From Ruminococcaceae bacterium UBA1730 (lineage in GTDB: Bacteria; Bacillota; Clostridia; Oscillospirales; Acutalibacteraceae), in NCBI GenBank assembly GCA_002315935.1, contig DCII01000024.1, forward strand, positions 1-64,000: DNA of 64,000 bases. Reading direction: 5' to 3'. The stretch's first letter is position 1. Each line of letters begins with the position of its first letter. Shown here piece by piece: positions 46,806 to 55,607 of this stretch. The notes beneath the pieces are model-generated. The model was not told where the DNA came from. It worked only from the letters and a program-made list of their open reading frames with translations, and did no database searches. Both the position numbers and the translations under genes were made by a program.

Positions 46806-48149
46806 TTAAAGAGCGTTGACTAAATTTTTGAAATGCTCTCCTCTTTCTTCAAAGCAGGAATATTGGTCGAATGAGCTTGTTGTCGGTGAAAGAAGAACGG
46901 TATCGCCCGATTCGGCAATCTTATTGGCTTCATCAAGAGCCTGAACAAGATTTTCAACAACAATTCCGTCTTCGCCCACAAGGTCATCAACAAGGCGTTT
47001 TCCGCAAGCTCCGAAGCCGATAACCTTTTTTACACAGCCTAAATGTCTTTTAACATCGTCCATCGGCAAGCCTTTTTCAAATCCGCCGAGAAGAAGAATT
47101 ACTCCCTTGTCAAACGACTTGAGGGCGGTTACCGTTGCATCGGTGTTTGTTCCCTTTGAATCGTTATAATACTTGATTCCGTTAAGCTCACGAACAAATT
47201 CGATGCGATGCTCAACGCCCTTGAATTCGGAAACAGCCTCTGAAATGATTTCGTTTGAAATTCCGAGTGCCTTTGCGGCAGAAACGGCAATCATAACATT
47301 CTGAAGATTGTGTTTTCCGACTACCTTAACGCAATCCTGCGAAAGAACCTTTTCTCTGCCGATAAAGAAATATCCGTCTTTGAAAAAGCTGTCTGCATCG
47401 GTGCTTTCAATGCTGAATTTTTCCGTTTTGCAATTAATCGGATACTTTTCGGTATATTCCTTAAGAACAGGGTCATCGCCGTTGAGAATAAAAATATCGC
47501 TGTCCCTCATGTTGCGGTAAACCTCTGTCTTTGACTTATAGTAAGCATCAAGTCCTCCCATAAAATCAATATGGTCGGGAGTAAGATTAATGATTGTTGC
47601 AACCTCAGGACGGAATTTATCAATATTCACAAGCTGAAAATTCGAGATTTCAAGAGCGATATAGTGTCCGCCTTCGTTCATAAGATTATTATTCATAACT
47701 ATTTCACAAAGGGGAATTCCGATATTTCCGCAAAGGTGAGCCTTGCCGGGGAATGCTTTGTTGAGAATTTCATATGTGAGAGTTGTTGTTGTTGTTTTGC
47801 CGTTTGTGCCGGTTATCGCAACATAGTGCTGTGGCTTTGAAACAATGAACGCAAGCTCTATTTCGGTTATTATCTGAATGCCTCTTTCTTCAAGCCTTTT
47901 CATATTCGGGCTTCTGAACGGCACACCGGGATTCTTGACACAAAGGTCATAGTCACCCTCGAAAACCTCAGCCGTCTGACCGACAACCTCCACTCCAAGC
48001 TCCTCAAGAGCCGCAATTTCTTTTATATCTTCTTTTTTCTTGCTTTCGGAAAGAGTAACCTCTGCACCGAGCGACTTAAGAACCTTAATCGCCGCCATAC
48101 CGCTTCTTGCAAGACCTACAACAAGTATTTTTTTGCCTTTGAAATCCAT
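46806..48149 (-). CDS. murD: UDP-N-acetylmuramoyl-L-alanine:D-glutamate ligase
   Basis: This 447-residue ATP-dependent ligase adds D-glutamate to UDP-MurNAc-L-alanine in the cytoplasm. The N-terminal Rossmann-like domain begins KKILVVGLARSG, the ATP loop is GTNGKTTT (114-121), and the central NLTPDHIDFMG and C-terminal YNDSKGTN and LLLGGFEKG motifs are as in MurD. The length is normal. GGCGGAGG lies upstream of the ATG and a sigma-A promoter ~50 bases before it. It heads a four-gene operon (murD, murI, metalloprotease, radC) and is not in the classic dcw cluster. Confidence 0.97.
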   Translation of the reverse strand: MDFKGKKILVVGLARSGMAAIKVLKSLGAEVTLSESKKKEDIKEIAALEELGVEVVGQTAEVFEGDYDLCVKNPGVPFRSPNMKRLEERGIQIITEIELAFIVSKPQHYVAITGTNGKTTTTTLTYEILNKAFPGKAHLCGNIGIPLCEIVMNNNLMNEGGHYIALEISNFQLVNIDKFRPEVATIINLTPDHIDFMGGLDAYYKSKTEVYRNMRDSDIFILNGDDPVLKEYTEKYPINCKTEKFSIESTDADSFFKDGYFFIGREKVLSQDCVKVVGKHNLQNVMIAVSAAKALGISNEIISEAVSEFKGVEHRIEFVRELNGIKYYNDSKGTNTDATVTALKSFDKGVILLLGGFEKGLPMDDVKRHLGCVKKVIGFGACGKRLVDDLVGEDGIVVENLVQALDEANKIAESGDTVLLSPTTSSFDQYSCFEERGEHFKNLVNAL

Positions 48150-48197
48150 AAAAATGGCCTCCGCCTGTTTATTACTTTGAACTGTTATATAGGGTTG

Positions 48198-48226
48198 ATT
48201 ATATTATAATATTTATCAAAAGTCAA
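48198..48226 (-). promoter_or_regulatory. Sigma-A promoter of the murD operon
   Basis: On the minus strand TTGACT (48221-48226), a 17-base spacer and TATAAT (48198-48203) lie ~50 bases before the murD ATG. A second overlapping TATAAT at 48203-48208 has poorer spacing. Confidence 0.85.
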
Positions 48227-48247
48227 ACAAATAATACCTCCGAAGCC

Positions 48248-48286
48248 AAAAAACGGACTGCCGCAGGATAAATTGCAGCAGTCCGG
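48248..48286 (-). terminator. Rho-independent terminator after the SpoIIE-type phosphatase
   Basis: GGACTGC and GCAGTCC pair (48255-48284), with additional TGCA/TGCG pairing inside, and the minus-strand tail is GTTTTTTGG. It begins just past the stop of the gene ending at 48292 and lies upstream of the murD promoter. Confidence 0.92.
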
Positions 48287-48291
48287 GTATT

Positions 48292-51093
48292 TTACAGGTC
48301 TTTTCTGATGGTCAGAATGTTCTTTCCTTCTTCATACTTATATTTAATATCATCCATAGTCTTCTTGACCATGAAAATTCCGAGTCCGCCGATGTTTCTT
48401 TCCTCTGCCGAAAGAGTAATATCCGGATCCTCCTTGGTGAGCGGATTATATGGAATACCCTCATCCTCAAAGCGGATATAAACAGAAGGTGAACCCTCTT
48501 TGCCTATGAATCTTACATTTACGGGGCCGGGAGCATCGGGATAGCCGTATTTAACGATATTGCTGAACATTTCATCAATCGCAATGTTAATCTGAATTAT
48601 CGTCTTCATCGGGCAACCGATCTTTTCAAGCTCGCTCTCAATGAACTCAGTAACAGTTGTAACATCATCAATTGTTGCTTCATCAATACGGATTGAATTT
48701 ATGCCGTTATAGCGTAAAGAAAGCATCGTTATATCGTCAAACTGCGGAGCTTCGCCGACAAATTCATCAACATCCTTTTTGATAAATTTGCAAAGCTCTT
48801 CTATTGTATCAAATTCCTGCGAATTGATGGCATTAAGCAATCTTTCTTCGCCGTAAAGCTCCTTGTTTGCGTTTGTCGCTTCGGTAACTCCGTCAGTATA
48901 GAGATAAATCTCATCACCCTGCTCAAGAGTGAATTCCTGAGGCTTATACTTAACGCCCTCCATGCCTGCAAGAACGAATCCGGCACGGCTCTTGAGATAT
49001 TCAAATTTTCCGCCTTTTCTTCTTATGAGCGGAGGATTATGACCTGCATTTGCAAAATTGACATGACCTGTTGTCAAATCAATATCGCCCTGCCATGCTG
49101 TAACGAACATTCCTGCTTCATTGCCTTCGCAGAGGTCCGCATTACCCTGCGTGAAAACATCACCTATCGGGAAGGATGCTTCCGTCAGGCTCTTAAGCTC
49201 TGTTTTGGCTCTCATCATGAACATGGCGGCAGGAATTCCCTTGCCCGAAACATCAGCAATAAGGAAATGGAACTTATTCTTATCCGTAAAATAGAAATCG
49301 TAGAAATCGCCGCCTACTTCCTTTGCAGGATTCATTGATGCAAAAACTTCAATTTCATTACGGGCATTGACGGTTGAGAAGTTACTCGGCAACGCCGAAC
49401 GCTGAATATTCTTTGCGAATTCAAGCTCCTCATCAATCCTTGCCGAAGCCTCTGCGATATATTTTTTCAATGTGCCGACCGTTGAATTAATATCATCTGA
49501 AAGCGATTCAAACTCTTCGTTCGAACGGACATTAACAACCTCATCAAGGTCACCTTCGGTAATCTTTGCAAGCGACCTGTTTATCTTCTTTATCTGATTA
49601 ACAACAACATTTTTAATAAGAATATAGATTGAGGCAAACAGAGCGGCATAAACAATAATCTGCATATACATATTCGTAAAAACAGAAATGCTCTTCATCT
49701 GCGTTGCTTCGGCTGCGGGGAGGAATGAGAATATGTAATAGCTCTCCGAAAGCCTGTAGCTGCAGAAGCAGTCAACACCGCCGACATCCATTCTGAAGGT
49801 AATATCTTCGTCCGGCATATCAATTATTGATTCTGTTCTTGAAAGGTTTTTAAGCTCAAACGATTCCGGTGCACTGATAACATTGAGCTGGCTGTCAAGA
49901 ATAATAACATATCCCGTTTCGCCGACATGACGGTTTTTGGTTATGCCGACAACCTGATTATCAATATCACGGCGGAGAGCCTCTCCGTCATAGCCAATCT
50001 GAATGCATCCGTTTTCCGTTTTGACACCTGCATATTTTCTGAACTGCGATTTATCATAGGTAATCTGACCGTATTCCTGAACGCATTCATCAGCATTTTC
50101 AAGCATTCCGAGGAATGACATGGATTGCTCACCCGATTTCATGTCAAAACCGACGAATTCGGGAATTGAGCTTTCAGTGATAATGCCGTTTTTATCAATT
50201 ATGTTTGCATCGGTCAGACCGAATTCTTCAACTATTTCCTGAAGACTCTTTGTTCCGATTTCCTTCTTGACGGATTTCGCAACACGAAGCAGGTTAGCAT
50301 CCGAAGCATCACTTATATCCGCAGAAATTTCATTAAGAGAAAGAGAAAGCAGAGCATTTGCATCGTTCGTTGAAATGGTGTCCTGGAAGATAACAATGAA
50401 CAATGTTGTTGCCGCAAACGCAAAAAGAACGGTAACAAGAAGTCCTCTCTGAATTATCTGTGAAACACGAACCTTTTTCTTTTTGTAATCTATCTTTCCG
50501 CCCGAAACAAGAAAAACCACAATAGCGGAAATCATAACTGCAATGCCGTTGGCTACGATCATCGGCACGGAACAGCTTTTAACAACGCTTATTGCTTTCG
50601 CCGATTCATCCATGTTTGTCAGGAAGACCATCGTCAGATGAATAACTTCCATAACAACGCCGGATGCAAGCGAAAGAAGAGCTCCCGGCTTTTTTCTGTC
50701 AAACATAAAATTCCTGAGAAATGCTGCATACCAGCCGGCAAAAACAGTTGAAACACTGCACGCAACTCTTGTGAAGGTTCCGACACCCCACGCAACCGCA
50801 ATCCAGCGTTCAACTCCGCCGATAAAGCCCGCAATTATTCCGGCAGGTGCACCGAAAAACAATCCTGCTGTAAGCACGGCAGCATCACGGCAGTTAATCT
50901 GTGCTCCGTTCATAGGAATTCCGAATTCGGTTCCGGCAACAGCAAGAAGTCCGAAAACAACGCCGACAACAATCTGCTTTGTCATTCCCTTCATTTTTCC
51001 GATTTTCGTTTTTTTGTTTAAAAACGAAAATAATCCTGCAATCATTGACGGCAGAAGCGAAATCAATCCGAGTTCTATAGATGATTTAATCAT
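48292..51093 (-). CDS. Membrane PP2C/SpoIIE phosphatase fused to an anti-sigma-kinase-like ATPase
   Basis: This is a 933-residue signalling protein. The ATG at 51093 is chosen for GGGGGAGG seven bases upstream; an ATG 7 codons earlier would overlap the binding-protein gene. Residues ~1-205 hold several membrane spans of the 5TMR-LYT (LytS) type, with NGAQINCRDAAVLTAGLFFG. A span at ~215-233, an extracytoplasmic sensor region to ~470, a span at ~474-490 and a HAMP linker (~490-545) follow. The phosphatase domain (~570-775) has GGDFYDFYF, ADVSGKGIPAAMFM and LYTDGVTEA. The C-terminal HATPase (~800-930) has the N box DEMFSNIVKYGY and GGLGIFMVKK. The family dephosphorylates anti-anti-sigma factors (RsbU/SpoIIE), while RsbW-type ATPases bind sigma. 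Having both in one chain suggests self-contained partner switching. Co-transcription with an orphan binding protein suggests the signal. Confidence 0.9.
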   Translation of the reverse strand: MIKSSIELGLISLLPSMIAGLFSFLNKKTKIGKMKGMTKQIVVGVVFGLLAVAGTEFGIPMNGAQINCRDAAVLTAGLFFGAPAGIIAGFIGGVERWIAVAWGVGTFTRVACSVSTVFAGWYAAFLRNFMFDRKKPGALLSLASGVVMEVIHLTMVFLTNMDESAKAISVVKSCSVPMIVANGIAVMISAIVVFLVSGGKIDYKKKKVRVSQIIQRGLLVTVLFAFAATTLFIVIFQDTISTNDANALLSLSLNEISADISDASDANLLRVAKSVKKEIGTKSLQEIVEEFGLTDANIIDKNGIITESSIPEFVGFDMKSGEQSMSFLGMLENADECVQEYGQITYDKSQFRKYAGVKTENGCIQIGYDGEALRRDIDNQVVGITKNRHVGETGYVIILDSQLNVISAPESFELKNLSRTESIIDMPDEDITFRMDVGGVDCFCSYRLSESYYIFSFLPAAEATQMKSISVFTNMYMQIIVYAALFASIYILIKNVVVNQIKKINRSLAKITEGDLDEVVNVRSNEEFESLSDDINSTVGTLKKYIAEASARIDEELEFAKNIQRSALPSNFSTVNARNEIEVFASMNPAKEVGGDFYDFYFTDKNKFHFLIADVSGKGIPAAMFMMRAKTELKSLTEASFPIGDVFTQGNADLCEGNEAGMFVTAWQGDIDLTTGHVNFANAGHNPPLIRRKGGKFEYLKSRAGFVLAGMEGVKYKPQEFTLEQGDEIYLYTDGVTEATNANKELYGEERLLNAINSQEFDTIEELCKFIKKDVDEFVGEAPQFDDITMLSLRYNGINSIRIDEATIDDVTTVTEFIESELEKIGCPMKTIIQINIAIDEMFSNIVKYGYPDAPGPVNVRFIGKEGSPSVYIRFEDEGIPYNPLTKEDPDITLSAEERNIGGLGIFMVKKTMDDIKYKYEEGKNILTIRKDL

Positions 51094-51110
51094 TGATGCT
51101 CCTCCCCCAA

Positions 51111-52058
51111 TCAATAAACCTTGTTTCCGCTGTCAATGAATTTTTCAACATTGGCAGATGAAACGATTTCAGTCGGAATAATAACCATTGTGCTTGCACT
51201 TTTTCCGGCACCCTTTTCAATTGCAATCCTTATGGCATCTTCAATCATTGAAGGGCTGTAAAGAACCGAAGCAAGTCCGAGATATGAATATTTTTCATCC
51301 GCTATCATCCCGAAATATTCCTGCATTCCGCCGCCGCCTGTGATGGCCTTAATATCGGTTCTGCCCGCCTTTTCAATGGCATAAGCAACACCGATTGAGG
51401 TTTCATCATCAAGCGAAAAGACTGCATCAACCTTGTCATGCTCCTCAAGTATTTTTTTCATATCCTCATAACCGCAATCTCGGGAAAAGCTGGTTTCGGC
51501 AACCTCAAAAATATTGGATTTATTATAACCTATTTCATCAAGGTAACCATAAAATCCCTGCTTACGCAAAAGCGAAACCGAGCCGACAGACGGAACATCG
51601 AGAACGGCAATTGAAGCCGCATTTCCGACCTTTTCAACTATGTATTTTGCACTCTGATAACCCATTTCATAGTTGTTTCCAGTAACCTTACATATTCCCT
51701 TGCTCTGAATATCAACGTCGAAGGAAACAACGGGAATTTTCTGCTCGATAACGGAATCAATCTTTTCCTCCATTCCCGGCCACTGCGGCCAGACAACGAG
51801 TGCCTGTGCACCCCAATCAATAAGAGAATCAATATTTTTTCCCATTTCAGTGGCATTTTCCGAAATGGTCAGTTTGTATTCAATTCCGTTTTCCTTGCAA
51901 TATTTTTCGGCGTAATATGCAACACCCGCAACCCATCCGTGAGTTGCTCTCGGAGCGGCAAGACCGATTTTGATTTTCTGCATATTATTCTTTCCGCAGG
52001 AAGCGAAAAGACTTAGCATCAACGCAATGCAGAGCAATACTGAAACAATTCTTTTCAT
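51111..52058 (-). CDS. Orphan sugar-binding lipoprotein (ABC substrate-binding family)
   Basis: This 315-residue periplasmic-binding-type lipoprotein has a signal peptide and a lipobox (LFAS, Cys21). The mature part begins KIKIGLAAPRATHGWVAGV and follows the RbsB/Peripla_BP_4 fold with the two-lobe pattern (WGAQALVVWPQ, GNNYEMGYQSAKYI, DAVFSLDDETSIGVAYAIEKAG). GGAGG precedes the ATG. No permease or ATPase gene is next to it; instead the phosphatase gene starts 17 bases later. It therefore probably acts as the sensory ligand-binding partner of that membrane phosphatase rather than in transport. The ligand (sugar or small molecule) is not known. Confidence 0.88.
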   Translation of the reverse strand: MKRIVSVLLCIALMLSLFASCGKNNMQKIKIGLAAPRATHGWVAGVAYYAEKYCKENGIEYKLTISENATEMGKNIDSLIDWGAQALVVWPQWPGMEEKIDSVIEQKIPVVSFDVDIQSKGICKVTGNNYEMGYQSAKYIVEKVGNAASIAVLDVPSVGSVSLLRKQGFYGYLDEIGYNKSNIFEVAETSFSRDCGYEDMKKILEEHDKVDAVFSLDDETSIGVAYAIEKAGRTDIKAITGGGGMQEYFGMIADEKYSYLGLASVLYSPSMIEDAIRIAIEKGAGKSASTMVIIPTEIVSSANVEKFIDSGNKVY

Positions 52059-52107
52059 CGTTATCCTCCAATCAAAGCAATATATTTTCCGTTGCTTGTA
52101 ATTTTAT

Positions 52108-52908
52108 TCAATCGGCATAATTGCCGAAAAAATCCAGAATGCGTTCCTTATAGTCGGGAGCTTCGTCATAAACGGCATGACCGTATCCGTCATAGAGATA
52201 ATAGCTGCAACCGATAAGCTTTGCTGTTTCAACGGTTGCTTCGCCCGTGAGCATTTTATCCTTCCTTGAACCTACCGCCATTGCAGGGCAGGAAATTTCC
52301 GATGCACGGGGCGAAATATCAAATTTACAGCAGGCATCCGTAAGAACGAGAAACCTCTCAACATCAATATCGTGACTTGTCCGGACAATAAATTCAAAAC
52401 CGCTCTTGTATTTTTCAAGGTATTCATCCGAATAAACAAGTTTCAAAAACAGTCTGACCATATCCTCTGTTTTTCCGCTTTTGATGAGTTCCTCCGTTAT
52501 GCCGACATTTCTGATAAAGGTATCGTTTGCTTTTGACATTGATGAAGCGATGAAAAGCTTTTCAACAATTTCGGGATGATAAACGGCTATGCTCTGTGCA
52601 ATCATTCCTCCCATTGACGAGCCGAAAATGCAAGCTTTTTTTATTCCGGCTTCCTTCATCGCCGTCACGGTATCCTCTGCCATTTCTTCAATGGAATATC
52701 CTCTTTCAATCCTCTTTTTTCTGTCAAAAAGAAACACCGTAAAATTTTCCGCAAAAGCAGAATATGCTTCGGCAATTGACGGTGCGGAGAGTAAAGCCGA
52801 AAAAAAGCTTATTCCCGGAATAATAACCATCGTTCTATTTCCGCTTCCGAATTTCATATATTCCATTTCAAATGAATCGGTTATTACCGATTTAATTTCA
52901 TATTTCAT
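52108..52908 (-). CDS. Alpha/beta-hydrolase fold enzyme
   Basis: This is a 266-residue cytoplasmic hydrolase. The oxyanion strand TMVIIPGISFF, nucleophile elbow GSSMGG (Ser98) and catalytic His in GYGHAVYDE mark the fold; the acid residue is probably Asp in AVGSRKDKM. The size and layout suit an esterase or lactonase-like enzyme. It lies 49 bases upstream of the binding-protein gene and may share its transcript. A promoter candidate lies ~35 bases before its ATG. The substrate is unknown. Confidence 0.85.
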   Translation of the reverse strand: MKYEIKSVITDSFEMEYMKFGSGNRTMVIIPGISFFSALLSAPSIAEAYSAFAENFTVFLFDRKKRIERGYSIEEMAEDTVTAMKEAGIKKACIFGSSMGGMIAQSIAVYHPEIVEKLFIASSMSKANDTFIRNVGITEELIKSGKTEDMVRLFLKLVYSDEYLEKYKSGFEFIVRTSHDIDVERFLVLTDACCKFDISPRASEISCPAMAVGSRKDKMLTGEATVETAKLIGCSYYLYDGYGHAVYDEAPDYKERILDFFGNYAD

Positions 52909-52942
52909 GAATCTACCTCAAAATGCAACAATTCTCTTATAA

Positions 52943-52971
52943 AGAATAGCACAAGCAGCAGATAAAATCAA
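52943..52971 (-). promoter_or_regulatory. Candidate promoter of the hydrolase-binding protein-phosphatase unit
   Basis: On the minus strand TTGATT (52966-52971), a 17-base spacer and TATTCT (52943-52948) precede the ATG at 52908. Both boxes deviate from consensus, so confidence is moderate. Confidence 0.5.
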
Positions 52972-53000
52972 TATTTCGCTATACAAAAATAAAATAACTG

Positions 53001-53029
53001 TTGCATTTGTTCGAAAATATTTGTATCAT
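53001..53029 (+). promoter_or_regulatory. Promoter of the 847-aa exported protein gene
   Basis: TTGCAT (53001-53006), a 17-base spacer and TATCAT (53024-53029) lie ~30 bases before the ATG at 53062, which has AAGGAGGG six bases upstream. Confidence 0.7.
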
Positions 53030-53061
53030 AGATTCATTGATTTCCAAAAGGAGGGCACATA

Positions 53062-55605
53062 ATGATAGCCATCAGAAAATTTTTCGCATCGGTTCTTGCA
53101 TTTATTCAGTCAATTCTTATCAGTCTCGGAATAGTAACCCCTGAGATGAAAAGTGTACCCGTTGACACTCTTTCAAAGAGCTTTTCGAGCTTCACCGTTG
53201 CCGACCAAAGCGAAACAGACCTCTATAAAACGGTTGAATTCGCTTCGAAGATAAAGAATGTTGTCCAGTGCAGCTACAACGATGCAGAGAGAAACGCATA
53301 CACTATGTCCAACGGCACTATGGTTCTGCGCCACCAGCTTACAGGCATTGAAAAATATGCAACATTGACTGACAAAAACGGAAACACTCTTTTTGCCGAC
53401 ACCTTCAGTTCTTTCTACACAGACAAGCTCGGAAAAAATCATTATTTTGAGCTTTCATCAAAATCGGGAAGACTGAACACCATCAGACTCGGTGAATATT
53501 ATTATGACTGCCATCTGCGTGACTTTGCGGCGGGAATTTTCAGAGTTGACAAAGTTTTTCATGTTTACGGCGACAGAATTTATATGCAGTATGACCTTCT
53601 TGCGGATGAAGCGACTTCTGTACCTGCCGAATTCGGAAGCGAAATTACAATTGAAAAATCAAGAGTTTCGGCTATCGAGATAAAAGACAAAAACGGCATT
53701 CACAACAGCATTGACGGTGTTGACGCAGAAAGCGTTGAATATGCCGCATTTGACATTGCAGGTGTCGGCGTTGCAGGCTTCATTGTGCCCTCTGACGGCT
53801 CAACCTCGTCTCTCACGGTTGCGGAGAATAATGGCAATTACATAATCACTCAGCTTGCCGACCTTTCATCCTACAGCGGCATAAACAAATATGACGAAAC
53901 AGGTAGCTATGATGATTATAAAATCAGCTTCGGATGCAGAATCTATAACGATTCAACCCATTCCTTCAACGGCATCAGCGAAGAAGCTTTTAAAGAAAGA
54001 AATCCCCTCTCGGTCAGCCTTGTTGATAACAATGCAAATGCCGAATATCTCGGATACGAGGCGTTGAGAGGCACTTACACCGTTAAAATGGACGGCAAGG
54101 ATTTCAATATTGCATATTATTCTCCCGATTTTAAATATTTCTCAAAGCTTAAGGTTCAGGGTGATAATCTCGACAGAAATATATTCATCCGCACAACCAC
54201 TCCAAGTTCAGGCTGCCTTGAGTGTGCCGCACTTCTTGACAAGAATAATCTTCTCATGCCGGTTGATGTTGAGGTCTGCAAAAACTTCAGAGGTGACTAC
54301 GGCGACAGAGAATATTCATATGTTGACTATGAATACGGCGACAGCTTCACGCCGATAGCCATTGAAAAGAATACGGAAAAGGAATTCTCTATTCTCAATC
54401 TCTATCAGAACTGGGGCAACTTCCCGCTCAAGCAGATTTCTTCAATTGAATTCCATGTTTCATATTATCATCTTTCAACAGGCACAACCGAAAGCAACTG
54501 CATTGCTCCCTACTTTGTTATCGGCAGAGACGGCTGGACTCTTCCTGATTTCAGATGTGCAAGCGGAACAATATGGTCAGGTCAGCCGCAGTATAATTCC
54601 GTTGGTATTCTTAAATTTGCAACCTACCGTGACAAAAAATATAAGAAGGATGTTTATGCAGAATTCACGGGAAGCGAAATCAATTCCTACGGTCCGACCT
54701 ATGCAGATATTGAAAATCACTTCACCTCCGATGACGGCAAATATACCTACACCTTAAGGCATATCGAATTCCCCCAGAAAGACGAAAACCGCACATATTA
54801 CACAATGAACATTGAATTCAACGACACAATCACATTTAAAAATTTCAGAAAAGACTTTGACCTTTTCCACTTTGACGGAAGATTCAATGATTTCAACTAT
54901 ATCGGCTATCTTGACGAAAACAATCAGAGCGTAAATGCAGATATTTCAGCATCTCCGACCTACCATAAGCTCGGCAATGACGGTGCATATTTCGGAGTTT
55001 ATAACGTAACCGAAGAAACAAGAGACGCTCTCGGCGGCTGTGCAGGCTGCAACTTTGCTCTTCTTATCAAGGATAATAAGGTTACCATGAACGGCAGGGA
55101 TGCCGACCTTCCTCTCGTTTTCAGAGAATACAGCGAGGATGATTATGCCGAAGCATCTCTTTCATATGATATTGAAAAAATCACCTTCAACAAGGGCGAT
55201 AAAATCAGCATGGATATGATTCTTCTTCCATGGGGCACAGGCACGGAAACAAACGATTCCAATGTTCTCACCGTCAGAGAAGACAGCCTTCTCAAGCCTC
55301 TCACGGTAAAGGATTCTGACAATAACGGATATATCCCCACCGTCAGAACGGTCAACAACAAGGCCGAATTCACCGTTAAGGGCGGCAGAAACAACAACGT
55401 TATCAAGGTTGACGGCTTCACTTCAATGAAAAAGCCCACCGTTGAAATTTTCAATGGCGGCGAATGGGAGGAATATGAAATTTCCTCAGCCTACGGATTT
55501 GACGGATACATGATAAGAACAAACGAAGACAACACATATTCGATTTCATTCGTTTATAATGCGGAAAATCCCGACACCGAATACACATTCAGAATTTCAA
55601 ACTGA
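53062..55605 (+). CDS. Exported or membrane-anchored beta-rich protein, unknown function
   Basis: This is an 847-residue protein. The ATG is well supported by AAGGAGGG. The N-terminus (MIAIRKFFASVLAFIQSILISLGIV) is a signal peptide or anchor without a clear cleavage motif. The rest is strand-rich with many aromatic and acidic residues (DYGDREYSYVDYEYGD, FHFDGRFNDFNYIGYLDE, NRTYYTMNIEFND). The pattern fits stacked beta sandwiches, as seen in carbohydrate-binding or carbohydrate-active proteins, but I find no catalytic motif. The [2Fe-2S] protein gene begins two bases after its stop codon, which suggests an operon but not a shared function. Confidence 0.7.
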   Translation: MIAIRKFFASVLAFIQSILISLGIVTPEMKSVPVDTLSKSFSSFTVADQSETDLYKTVEFASKIKNVVQCSYNDAERNAYTMSNGTMVLRHQLTGIEKYATLTDKNGNTLFADTFSSFYTDKLGKNHYFELSSKSGRLNTIRLGEYYYDCHLRDFAAGIFRVDKVFHVYGDRIYMQYDLLADEATSVPAEFGSEITIEKSRVSAIEIKDKNGIHNSIDGVDAESVEYAAFDIAGVGVAGFIVPSDGSTSSLTVAENNGNYIITQLADLSSYSGINKYDETGSYDDYKISFGCRIYNDSTHSFNGISEEAFKERNPLSVSLVDNNANAEYLGYEALRGTYTVKMDGKDFNIAYYSPDFKYFSKLKVQGDNLDRNIFIRTTTPSSGCLECAALLDKNNLLMPVDVEVCKNFRGDYGDREYSYVDYEYGDSFTPIAIEKNTEKEFSILNLYQNWGNFPLKQISSIEFHVSYYHLSTGTTESNCIAPYFVIGRDGWTLPDFRCASGTIWSGQPQYNSVGILKFATYRDKKYKKDVYAEFTGSEINSYGPTYADIENHFTSDDGKYTYTLRHIEFPQKDENRTYYTMNIEFNDTITFKNFRKDFDLFHFDGRFNDFNYIGYLDENNQSVNADISASPTYHKLGNDGAYFGVYNVTEETRDALGGCAGCNFALLIKDNKVTMNGRDADLPLVFREYSEDDYAEASLSYDIEKITFNKGDKISMDMILLPWGTGTETNDSNVLTVREDSLLKPLTVKDSDNNGYIPTVRTVNNKAEFTVKGGRNNNVIKVDGFTSMKKPTVEIFNGGEWEEYEISSAYGFDGYMIRTNEDNTYSISFVYNAENPDTEYTFRISN

Positions 55606-55607
55606 TT

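Noticed and set aside
52075..52098. AAGCAA/TTGCTT hairpin between the hydrolase and binding-protein genes
   Set aside because: The stem is only 6 AT-rich pairs with an 11- to 12-base loop and no U run, too weak to call a terminator.
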